Shown piece by piece: positions 1-6,084 of a stretch of 7,740 nt of DNA (the stretch's first letter is position 1; each line of letters starts with the position of its first letter). The notes under the pieces were generated by a model. That model saw only the letters and a list, made by a program, of their open reading frames with translations, was not told where the DNA came from and made no database searches. A program made the translations under genes and the position numbers. This DNA comes from Frankiaceae bacterium (GTDB taxonomy: Bacteria; Actinomycetota; Actinomycetes; JAFAQI01): positions 1-7,740 of the forward strand of contig JAVEEH010000071.1 of assembly GCA_030840545.1 (NCBI GenBank). The letters run 5' to 3'.

Positions 1-576
1 CGGCACCACCCGCTCCTTGCTGCCCTTGCCGAAGACCCGGACCGTACGCCGCTCACGGTCGACGTCGTCGATGTCCAGGCCACACAGCTCGCTGACCCGC
101 GCCCCGCTGGCGTAGAGCAGCTCCAGCGCGGCCAGGTCGCGCAGGCCGGTCGGGCTGTCGTCGAGGCCGGCGCGGTCGAGCAGCGCTGCCGCCTCGTCCG
201 GCCGCAGGATCTCCGGCAGATGCCGGTGCGCCTTAGGCGAGGTCAGCGCCGTGCCGGGGTCGGCCGCGATCAGGCCGCGCCGGTGGGCCCAGGCAGTGAA
301 GCCCCGGGCGGCCGAGGCTCGGCGGGCGAGCGTGGTCCGGCTGGCGCCCTTTGTGTGCTCCAGGGCCAACCATGACCGCAGCGTGCGCAGGTCGAGCTCG
401 CCGGTCTCGATGTGGGCCCGCGCGGCATGGACCAGCAGGCTGGTGACGTCGCCGATGTAGGCGCGGACGGTGTGCGCCGACAGGTTGCGCTCCAACGCCA
501 AATGGTCGGTGTACTGCTCGAGGATGCCGGCGAACGCGGCCGGCAGCGCGGCGTCGGTCGCAGGCGGGCCGGTCAC
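1..576 (-). CDS. xerC: Tyrosine recombinase XerC, C-terminal part cut off by window edge
   Basis: Site-specific tyrosine recombinase, expected to pair with XerD to resolve chromosome dimers at dif sites near the terminus. About 192 residues are visible. The N-terminal SAM-like core-binding domain spans roughly residues 14-100 (LERNLSAHTVRAY is its typical motif), followed by the start of the catalytic domain. The first catalytic arginine is R160 in YASGARVSELCGLD and the catalytic lysine is K184 in VFGKGSKERVVP. Their 24-residue spacing equals R148-K172 of E. coli XerD. The later HxxR, H and Tyr residues lie beyond position 1. I chose the GTG at 576, but in-frame GTGs at 618 and 615 are alternatives and none has a convincing ribosome binding site. 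It follows dprA by 16-58 nt, depending on start, and is probably cotranscribed. XerC rather than XerD is inferred from the dprA/comM neighbourhood. Confidence 0.9.
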   Translation of the reverse strand, partial: MTGPPATDAALPAAFAGILEQYTDHLALERNLSAHTVRAYIGDVTSLLVHAARAHIETGELDLRTLRSWLALEHTKGASRTTLARRASAARGFTAWAHRRGLIAADPGTALTSPKAHRHLPEILRPDEAAALLDRAGLDDSPTGLRDLAALELLYASGARVSELCGLDIDDVDRERRTVRVFGKGSKERVVP

Positions 577-634
577 GGGGTCACGCTGCGCTACGCCGCG
601 GCCACCGTCAAGCACCACGCACCTACGGCGCGCC

Positions 635-1810
635 TCACCACCAGTCGAGCTCCTGCTGCTGCTGAACGGCGCGATGGGCCCGACGGTCCTTGCGGCCGAG
701 AGCCGTCATCACCCACAGACCCTCGCCGACGCGTTCGACCAGCCCCTGGCTCTCGAGGGCGGCGAGGGCGGCCGCAGCCGCCCGCGCGGACACGGCGGCG
801 GCGGTCGCGATCCCGGACACCTCCGCTGGCCGCTGGACCGGGACACCTTCGAACACCCGGCCCACGACAGGCCCGAGCAAGTCCCGGGCGCGCACCTGGC
901 CGGTCGGCTGCTCGGCCAGCTCGCCGAGGTGTCCGCACATCTCGATGACCTCGTCCGCCTTGGTCACGAGCACGACATCCGGCCGTTCGCGCATGAACTG
1001 GTGGCAGCCGACGGACATCGCGGACGTCACCGGACCAGGGACCGCCATGACGTAGCGGTTGAGGTAGGCGGCGTGAACAGCGGTGGACTTCGCGCCGCTG
1101 CGGGGAGCCATCTCAACGACGACGGTGCCCAGCGCCAGGGCGGCGATCACCCGGTTACGGACCAGGAACCGGTGGCGCTGCGGCGCCGCACCCGGCGGGT
1201 GCTCGCTGAGGACGAGGCCCTCGTCGGCGATGCGTTCGTAGAGCGAGCGGTTACCCGGCGGGTAGGGGACGTCGACGCCGCAGGCGAGCACGGCCACCGT
1301 GGTCCCCTCGGCAGCGAGCGCACCGCGATGCGCGGCTGCGTCGATGCCGAACGCCAGACCGGACACGACCGACCACCCGCGCTCGGCCAACCCCACCCCG
1401 AGGTCGTGGGCCACGTGCACTCCGTAGTCGGTGGCCGCCCGCGTCCCGACGACCGCCACCGACCGCTCGGTGGCCTCGGCGAGCCTCAGCCGGCCGCGAA
1501 CCCACAGGCCGAAGCAGTCGAGGTCGCGGTGTCGAAGGTCGCCGAGCGCAGTCGGCCACTCGTCGTCCCCCGGACACAGGAGTCTCGCTCCGACGGCTGC
1601 GGCGGTGAGGAGGTCCCGCTCACCCGACGCCGTCGCCAGCCGGTGCCGCAGGCCCTCGGCCTCGACATCGGGGATCTGCGCGCCGGCCTGGATGTCGGCG
1701 AGCGCCTGCGCGACACCGACCTTGCGGACATGCCGGCTCAACCCGAGCGAGCCCGGCTCGCAGACGCGCAGCAACGTCGCGGTCGCGACCCGATCAGCGT
1801 CGCTGATCAC
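635..1810 (-). CDS. dprA: DNA-processing protein DprA (Smf family)
   Basis: DprA binds single-stranded DNA and loads RecA on it, which in competent bacteria protects incoming DNA. The 391-residue product has the normal family length. An N-terminal helical, SAM-like region (about 1-75) is followed by the Rossmann-like DprA core (about 80-290). The core shows AVVGTR (119-124), SGLAFGIDAAAHRGAL (150-165), FLVRNRVIAALALG (215-228), RSGAKSTA (237-244) and VPGPVTSAMSVGCHQ (257-271). A C-terminal winged-helix-like segment (about 330-366, with ALESQGLVERVGEGLWV) and a short tail, QQQQELDWW, complete it. The start is the GTG at 1810, which overlaps the comM stop as GTGA. The open frame continues upstream to 2257, but that part lies inside comM in another frame. 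No separate ribosome binding site is visible, so coupled translation is likely. The presence of dprA does not show that the organism is naturally transformable. Confidence 0.95.
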   Translation of the reverse strand: MISDADRVATATLLRVCEPGSLGLSRHVRKVGVAQALADIQAGAQIPDVEAEGLRHRLATASGERDLLTAAAVGARLLCPGDDEWPTALGDLRHRDLDCFGLWVRGRLRLAEATERSVAVVGTRAATDYGVHVAHDLGVGLAERGWSVVSGLAFGIDAAAHRGALAAEGTTVAVLACGVDVPYPPGNRSLYERIADEGLVLSEHPPGAAPQRHRFLVRNRVIAALALGTVVVEMAPRSGAKSTAVHAAYLNRYVMAVPGPVTSAMSVGCHQFMRERPDVVLVTKADEVIEMCGHLGELAEQPTGQVRARDLLGPVVGRVFEGVPVQRPAEVSGIATAAAVSARAAAAALAALESQGLVERVGEGLWVMTALGRKDRRAHRAVQQQQELDWW

Positions 1811-3360
1811 GCCGGCACCGCATGCGGCCGGACCACTCGGCTGCCGTGCCGGAGGCTCAACGCCTCGTCGATCTCGTCGGCGCCGACGTCGCCACCGGCG
1901 AGATCCGCCAGAGTCCAGGCGAGCTTGAGGACACGGTCGACCCCCCGGTTGGACAGCGTGCCGCGATCGAAGTCGGCCTCGATCAGTCGCATGAGATGGC
2001 GGGGCGGAGCCCACCGCCGACGCAGCACCGGACCGGGCACCTCCGCCGTGGTCGCCCACGGTGTCCCGCGCAATCGCTCCCGCGCACTCGCCCGCGCCGC
2101 CTCCACCCGGGCGCGCACGGCGGCGGTCGACTCGCCGAGAAGGCTCTCCCGCAGCATCGCCGGGCTCACGTCGTCCAACGTCACGACCACGTCGACGCGG
2201 TCCCGGAACGGCCCGGACAGCCGTGACTTGTAGCGCTGCAGCTGCGCCCCGGAGCACTCACAGCCCCGCCCGGCCGAGGCCCGCGCACCGCCGGTGCACG
2301 CGCACGGGTTAGCGGCCAGTACGAGCAGGAAGCGAGCCGGATAGGTGGCGATGCCACCAGCACGCGACAACGTGATCGAGCCCGCCTCCAACGGTTGGCG
2401 CAGCGAGTCGATGACCCGTCCGCCGAACTCCGGCGCCTCGTCGAGGAAGAGCACGCCGCGATGGGCGAGGCTGATGGCGCCGGGTGCGGCAATGCCGCTG
2501 CCGCCACCCACAACGGAGGCGAACGTCGCGGTGTGATGCGGCGCGATGAACGGTGGCCGGACGATGAGCGGGCGCCCCGGTTCGAGCCGGCCCGCGATCG
2601 AGTGCAGCCCGGTCACCTCGAGAGCCTCGTCATCGGTCAGGTCGGGCAGGATGCCGGGCAAGCGGGCGGCGAGCATCGTCTTGCCGACCCCGGGCGCCCC
2701 GGTGAGCAACACGTGATGCCCACCGGCTGCGGCGATCTCCATGGCGCGGCGCCCGCGCTCCTGGCCGGCGACATCCGCGAAGTCGGGCCACTCTCCGGCG
2801 TCGGGGATCGACGGCGGGCTCGGCGGCGGCGGCGAGTCCGGCACGAGCTGGCCCCGCAGCCAGCCACACAGCTCGCGCAGCGACGACACCGCCGTCACCT
2901 CTGCCTCGCGCACCAGCGCGGCCTCGCCGGCGTTGGCCCGCGGTACGACGAACCGCCGGTGTCCTTGGCGGAATGCGCCGATCACGGCCGGCAGCACACC
3001 GGTGACCGGCTTGACCGAACCGTCGAGGGACAGCTCGCCGAGCACGACGACGTCGCGCAACGCCCCGACCGGCAGCGACTCGGAGGCCGCCAGCAAGGTC
3101 GCCGCGATGGCAAGGTCGAACGCGCTGCCCCGCTTGGGCACCATCGCCGGGGAGAGCGCGACCGTCGTCTTGCGGTTGGGCCATGTCTCGCCGGAGTTGA
3201 CCACCGCCGAGCGCACGCGGTGCTCGACCTGCTTGAGCACGCTGTCCGACAACGCGGTGAGCGTGAAGTGCGGCAGTCCGGTAGCGACGTCCACCTCGAC
3301 CTCGACGACGTGCGCGTGCGTGCCGACAAGGGCAACCGACAGGGTCCGGGACAGCGCCAT
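1807..3360 (-). CDS. comM: ComM/YifB family AAA+ ATPase (Mg-chelatase-like)
   Basis: The 517-residue protein matches the ComM/YifB family; ComM of Vibrio cholerae is known as a branch-migration helicase acting during transformation. Residues about 20-165 form the Lon-protease-like N-terminal domain. A proline-rich linker (about 173-187) follows, then the AAA+ domain: Walker A GAPGVGKTM (221-229), APHHTATFASVVGGGSGI (273-290) and Walker B VLFLDEAPEF (303-312). A cysteine-containing insert begins NPCACTGG and continues with GCEC (C352, C354, C367, C369), and is followed by SGPFRDRVD (382-390). The C-terminal Mg-chelatase-like domain carries LSNRGVDRVLKLAWTLADL (469-487). Its ATG overlaps the yraN stop by one base (TGATG) and its stop overlaps the dprA start. 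Databases often label this family magnesium chelatase, but no chlorophyll-pathway partners are present here. Confidence 0.95.
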   Translation of the reverse strand: MALSRTLSVALVGTHAHVVEVEVDVATGLPHFTLTALSDSVLKQVEHRVRSAVVNSGETWPNRKTTVALSPAMVPKRGSAFDLAIAATLLAASESLPVGALRDVVVLGELSLDGSVKPVTGVLPAVIGAFRQGHRRFVVPRANAGEAALVREAEVTAVSSLRELCGWLRGQLVPDSPPPPSPPSIPDAGEWPDFADVAGQERGRRAMEIAAAGGHHVLLTGAPGVGKTMLAARLPGILPDLTDDEALEVTGLHSIAGRLEPGRPLIVRPPFIAPHHTATFASVVGGGSGIAAPGAISLAHRGVLFLDEAPEFGGRVIDSLRQPLEAGSITLSRAGGIATYPARFLLVLAANPCACTGGARASAGRGCECSGAQLQRYKSRLSGPFRDRVDVVVTLDDVSPAMLRESLLGESTAAVRARVEAARASARERLRGTPWATTAEVPGPVLRRRWAPPRHLMRLIEADFDRGTLSNRGVDRVLKLAWTLADLAGGDVGADEIDEALSLRHGSRVVRPHAVPA

Positions 3361-3716
3361 CAGAACGCCGCCCGCAGATGCTCGACGACAGCCGCGCCCA
3401 CCGGCGAGCGCGTGACGCTGACGACGTCGAACCGCACATCAGCTCCGCCGGCCGGATGCTCCTGCAGCCACAGATAGGCCAACCGCCGCAACCGGTCGGC
3501 CTTGCGCCGGGTCACGGCCTCGGCGGGCATCCCGAAGCGGTCGGACGAGCGGGTCTTCACCTCGCAGATGACGAGGGCTCCCCGCTCGCGCGCGACGATG
3601 TCGATCTCGCCGTCCGCGCACCGCCAGTTGCGGGCGAGAATCTCCAGGCCGGCATCGGTGAGATGCCGGGCGGCGACGTCCTCGCCATAGCGCCCCACCG
3701 CGTCCTTCGCGCGCAT
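3360..3716 (-). CDS. yraN: YraN/UPF0102 family nuclease-like protein
   Basis: A 118-residue protein of the UPF0102 (YraN) family, which has a restriction-endonuclease-like fold; its cellular role is poorly defined. The PD-(D/E)XK-type pattern is visible: E12 in RYGEDVAARHL, D39 in DGEIDIV (35-41), and E52/K54 in CEVKTRS (51-57). RFDVVSVTR (95-103) closes the core. I chose the ATG at 3716 because GGAGG (minus strand, 3728 to 3724) lies 7 nt upstream and because conserved family sequence begins about there. The frame stays open to a GTG at 3794, but that extension has no ribosome binding site and runs through a dyad. It is the first gene of the yraN-comM-dprA-xerC group and diverges from the methyltransferase gene at 3840. 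Confidence 0.93.
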   Translation of the reverse strand: MRAKDAVGRYGEDVAARHLTDAGLEILARNWRCADGEIDIVARERGALVICEVKTRSSDRFGMPAEAVTRRKADRLRRLAYLWLQEHPAGGADVRFDVVSVTRSPVGAAVVEHLRAAF

Positions 3717-3723
3717 GCGACCA

Positions 3724-3728
3724 CCTCC
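3724..3728 (-). promoter_or_regulatory. Ribosome binding site deciding the yraN start
   Basis: The minus strand reads GGAGG here, 7 nt before the ATG at 3716. It is the strongest Shine-Dalgarno match in the left operon and supports the short form of YraN over the longer open frame that begins at 3794. Confidence 0.75.
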
Positions 3729-3782
3729 GGCGCCACAGTGACCCGGGGCGACGTGCGGAAGCGGGGTGACATCAGCCATTGT

Positions 3783-3812
3783 GGACACTCGCACCGCATG
3801 TGCACCGTGTCC
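3783..3812. repeat. Imperfect 30-bp dyad in the divergent yraN/FkbM gap
   Basis: Two nested inverted arms are seen. The outer pair is GGACAC (3783-3788) with GTGTCC (3807-3812). The inner pair is GCAC (3791-3794) with GTGC (3800-3803), around the 5-nt centre CGCAT. The arms are separated by 2 nt on one side and 3 nt on the other. In the only divergent gap of the window (3717-3839), this could be an operator or a hairpin in an mRNA leader. On the minus strand, CACAAT (3783 to 3778) next to it is a weak match to a -10 box, and I see no good -35. The dyad is seen directly; its function is inference. Confidence 0.45.
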
Positions 3813-3829
3813 TCAGCGCCGGCGCACCA

Positions 3830-3836
3830 GGGAGGG
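3830..3836 (+). promoter_or_regulatory. Ribosome binding site of the FkbM methyltransferase
   Basis: GGGAGGG lies 3 nt before the ATG at 3840; the core GGAGG is 4 nt away. It fixes the start of the methyltransferase and argues against the much longer open frame that extends upstream, opposite yraN. Confidence 0.7.
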
Positions 3837-3839
3837 TCA

Positions 3840-4754
3840 ATGCCGTCGTTGCGTGACCTCGTGGCTTCGGTCGCCGGGCGGGTCGGCCTCGACGTCGAGC
3901 CGATCGCGCCGGGCGCGGCGCTGCTCACGCGCCGACGAGCGACGTCGTCCGGGGAACGCACGTCGCCGTACCGCGTCGCGCGGGCCACCGCCCGCACGGT
4001 GATCGTCACGCCGCGCAGCCACGACGCGCAGTTCCGCAAGCTGGAGCGCGGGACCTACAAGTGGCTCGGACCGGAACATCTTCGCCACATCATCAACACC
4101 TACGAGATCAACTGCGTGCTCGACGTCGGAGCCAACACCGGGCAGTACGGCGAGCTGCTGCGAGGCGTCGGCTACCGCGGTCACATCGTGTCGTTCGAGC
4201 CCGTCCCGAGAGTGTTCCGACAGCTCCGGCGAGCCACCGTGGGAGACCGGCGGTGGAACGCGCGCCGACTCGCGCTCGGTCGCGAGAACGGCTCGCTCGA
4301 CCTGTTCGTCGTGTCGGGAACGTGCAGCTCGGCGCTACCGGCGAGCAGATACGGGATGGACCGCTTCACCAAGCTGGCCGAACCCAAGCAGGTCACGGTG
4401 CCCGTCCGGCGACTCGACGAGATTCTCGCCGAGGTGCTCCCCAGTGGGTTGGCCGACCCGCGCGTGCTGCTCAAGCTCGACACCCAGGGTTATGACCTCG
4501 AGGCGTTCGCCGGACTCGGCGACGGGGTGCGGCAGGTTGTGGCGCTGCAGTCGGAGCTCGCTCAGGTGCCGATCTATGAGGGCATGCCGACGATGCAGCA
4601 GTCGCTCGACGTGTTCCAGGCCGCCGGCTACGAGATCACCGGGCTGTTCCCCGTCACCCGCGACCCACGGACCGCGCGGGTGCTCGAGTTCGACTGTGTG
4701 ATGGTGCGCGGCTCGGCGTTCCCGGAGCCGTCCGACGCCGGCAGCGCGCCCTAG
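3840..4754 (+). CDS. FkbM family SAM-dependent methyltransferase
   Basis: A 304-residue protein of the FkbM family, class I methyltransferases that usually O-methylate sugars, lipids or natural products. The SAM-binding motif I is VLDVGANTGQYG (93-104), followed by the acidic end of strand 2 in VSFEP (117-121), then VRRLDEIL (189-196), LLKLDTQGYDLEAF (210-223) and a C-terminal FDCVMVR (284-290), all typical of the family. About 70 residues precede the conserved core (basic patch RRR at 31-33) and resemble nothing I can name. There is no signal peptide or clear membrane segment, so it is probably cytosolic. The ATG at 3840 follows GGGAGGG. It is the only plus-strand gene and stands alone, without glycosyltransferase or polyketide genes in view, so its substrate cannot be inferred. 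Its TAG overlaps the stop codon of the facing small gene. Confidence 0.9.
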   Translation: MPSLRDLVASVAGRVGLDVEPIAPGAALLTRRRATSSGERTSPYRVARATARTVIVTPRSHDAQFRKLERGTYKWLGPEHLRHIINTYEINCVLDVGANTGQYGELLRGVGYRGHIVSFEPVPRVFRQLRRATVGDRRWNARRLALGRENGSLDLFVVSGTCSSALPASRYGMDRFTKLAEPKQVTVPVRRLDEILAEVLPSGLADPRVLLKLDTQGYDLEAFAGLGDGVRQVVALQSELAQVPIYEGMPTMQQSLDVFQAAGYEITGLFPVTRDPRTARVLEFDCVMVRGSAFPEPSDAGSAP

Positions 4755-5005
4755 GCGCGGGTGTCGACCTCGCCGTCGGGCTTGCCCGGAGGCACGACAC
4801 CGGGCAGTGCCGCGCCGGCCTCGCTGGTGCCGGCGGCGGAATGAGTGCTCGGCACCGGCACTCCCTGGCTGTCGCCGGGCTTGGCGTCGACCGGTCCGTC
4901 GGAGGACTGCGGCGCCTGCGACGGCGTCGTCGCGATCGGCTCGTCCTTCTCCTGGTTGGCTGCCGGCGGATCGGGCAATGCGGCGTCGCCCTGGTGGTCG
5001 CTCAC
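4751..5005 (-). CDS. Small acidic disordered protein, unrecognised
   Basis: I do not recognise this 84-residue protein. It is rich in Pro (14), Ala, Gly, Ser and Asp, has no Cys, Phe, Trp or Tyr, and counts 13 acidic against 4 basic residues. It is therefore probably disordered and soluble, with no signal peptide or membrane segment. Support for real coding: GAGGAAGG lies 8 nt before the GTG start at 5005, and by hand count 74 of 84 codons end in G or C, as in neighbouring genes. It starts 31 nt after the DUF2469 stop, so it could be the last gene of the rplS-lepB-rnhB operon. Its ribosome binding site is inside an inverted repeat. Its stop shares the CTAG with the opposing methyltransferase stop. 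Against it: low-complexity composition and no known family, so it could be a chance open frame in GC-rich DNA. Confidence 0.55.
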   Translation of the reverse strand: MSDHQGDAALPDPPAANQEKDEPIATTPSQAPQSSDGPVDAKPGDSQGVPVPSTHSAAGTSEAGAALPGVVPPGKPDGEVDTRA

Positions 5006-5014
5006 GATGACTGC

Positions 5015-5034
5015 CTTCCTCGAGGTCGAGGAAG
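5015..5034 (-). repeat. Perfect 9-bp inverted repeat after the DUF2469 stop
   Basis: CTTCCTCGA (5015-5023) and TCGAGGAAG (5026-5034) are perfectly complementary around two bases; as RNA this gives an 8-bp stem with a 4-nt loop. On the minus strand it begins two bases after the DUF2469 stop codon. It could be a transcription terminator without a U-run, as is common in actinobacteria. Alternatively, since GAGGAAGG of the next small gene lies in its 3' arm, it could hide that ribosome binding site. The structure is clear; the choice between the two roles is not. Confidence 0.6.
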
Positions 5035-5036
5035 AC

Positions 5037-5363
5037 CTACCCCGTGAACCCGGGCTTATCTCCCGGCACCTCGAGATCGCTCTTCGCCAGCTCCTCGACG
5101 TTGACGTCCTTGAACGTCAGCACGCGGACGTTCTTGACGAACCGCGCCGGGCGATACATGTCCCACACCCACGCGTCATGCATCGACACCTCGAAGTAGG
5201 TCTCGCCACCTTCGGTGTGCTGCTGCACCTGCACGTCGTTGGACAGATAGAAGCGACGCTCGGTCTCGACGACGTAGGCAAACAGTCCGACGACGTCGCG
5301 GTACTCCCGATAGAGCTGCAGCTCCATCTCGGTTTCGTACTTCTCGAGGTCCTCGGCGCTCAT
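5037..5363 (-). CDS. DUF2469 family protein
   Basis: A 108-residue protein of the DUF2469 family, the actinobacterial family of Mycobacterium tuberculosis Rv2901c, consistently found next to rnhB. Its function is unknown. The N-terminal MSAEDLEKYETEMELQLYRE, the acidic, aromatic-rich start, and the central FYLSNDVQV (38-46) and DAWVWDMYRPARFV (63-76) are characteristic. A conserved-looking VRVLTFKDVNVEEL (79-92) lies near the end. There is no signal peptide or membrane segment. The ATG at 5363 overlaps the rnhB stop (ATGA), and GGAG lies 5 nt upstream within rnhB, so translation is probably coupled. It is the last recognisable gene of the right-hand operon before the accessory region. Confidence 0.92.
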   Translation of the reverse strand: MSAEDLEKYETEMELQLYREYRDVVGLFAYVVETERRFYLSNDVQVQQHTEGGETYFEVSMHDAWVWDMYRPARFVKNVRVLTFKDVNVEELAKSDLEVPGDKPGFTG

Positions 5364-6058
5364 GCCGTCTCCACCCAGTCGCCGTCCGGCTCAGTCTGGC
5401 GGATGACCGCGCCCTTCACGTTGACGTAGGAGAAGCGGTGCTCGGGACATGGCCCGTGGGTACGCAGTGCGGCCTGGTGCTCCGGCGTGACATAGCCCTT
5501 GTGCTCGTCGAAGGAGTAGTGCGGCCACTGCTCGTGCATCTCGACCATGATGCGGTCGCGGGTCACCTTGGCGACGACGGAGGCGGCGGCGATGCATGCA
5601 GCGACGCGGTCGCCCTTCCACACCGCGAGACCCGGCACGTCGAGGCCAGGCACCGGGAAGCCGTCGGTGAGGACGTAGGACGGGGAGACCGGCAGCTGGG
5701 CGAGCGCGCGGCGCATGCCCATGACGTTACAGACGTGCAGCCCGAGCCGGTCGACCTCACCGGGCGGGATGACGACAACGGTCCAGGCGAGGGCTCGTCG
5801 TACGACCTGGGCATAGACGCGTTCGCGGGCGGCCGGGGTGAGGAGCTTGGAGTCCGCCAGGCCCGGCACCTGTCCGCGCTTGCCCTCCGGCAGGATCACC
5901 GCCCCGACGACGAGGGGACCGGCACAGGCTCCACGCCCTGCCTCGTCCGCACCGGCAACCGGCCACAGGCCGCGGCGGGCGAGCGCACGTTCATAGCCGT
6001 AGAGCCCGGCGTCCCGCCGGATCGTCGATCCGCGGGTGGTCTCGGCTCCGGCAGACAT
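5360..6058 (-). CDS. rnhB: Ribonuclease HII
   Basis: RNase HII removes ribonucleotides embedded in DNA and cleaves the RNA strand of RNA-DNA hybrids in the cytoplasm. The 232-residue protein carries GADEAGRGACAGPL (36-49, catalytic D38 and E39), DSKLL (69-73), VLTDGF (129-134, D132), KGDRVAACIAAASVVAKVTRDR (begins 148, D150) and HKGYVTPEH (186-194). The D132-D150 spacing of 18 equals D108-D126 of the E. coli enzyme, so the active site is intact. About 30 residues precede the fold, as in mycobacterial homologues. The ATG at 6058 directly follows GGAG, which is closer than optimal. It lies 26 nt after lepB and overlaps the DUF2469 gene. Confidence 0.96.
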   Translation of the reverse strand: MSAGAETTRGSTIRRDAGLYGYERALARRGLWPVAGADEAGRGACAGPLVVGAVILPEGKRGQVPGLADSKLLTPAARERVYAQVVRRALAWTVVVIPPGEVDRLGLHVCNVMGMRRALAQLPVSPSYVLTDGFPVPGLDVPGLAVWKGDRVAACIAAASVVAKVTRDRIMVEMHEQWPHYSFDEHKGYVTPEHQAALRTHGPCPEHRFSYVNVKGAVIRQTEPDGDWVETA

Positions 6059-6084
6059 CTCCGGCAGCGTACGACGTCGGACGG

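Noticed and set aside
470..2233. Long plus-strand open frame (587 codons) opposite dprA and comM
   Set aside because: It lies antisense to well-recognised genes. Its translation is Arg/His/Gly-rich and matches no family; such shadows are normal in high-GC DNA.
1811..2257. Longer DprA frame extending upstream into comM
   Set aside because: The extension is out of frame within comM, is Arg/Gly/Ala-rich and lacks DprA-like sequence; the GTGA overlap at 1810 is the standard junction.
1807..3360. Magnesium chelatase subunit
   Set aside because: The Lon-like N-terminal domain and the cysteine-containing insert identify the ComM/YifB family; no porphyrin-pathway genes are nearby.
2395..3477. Long plus-strand open frame (360 codons) opposite comM
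   Set aside because: Antisense shadow of comM running into yraN, with no recognisable motif.
3717..3794. Longer YraN with a 26-residue N-terminal extension
   Set aside because: The GTG at 3794 has no ribosome binding site, whereas the ATG at 3716 has GGAGG at 7 nt and fits family length.
3378..3839. Upstream extension of the methyltransferase frame
   Set aside because: It overlaps yraN in antisense and has no family similarity; GGGAGGG before the ATG at 3840 marks the real start.
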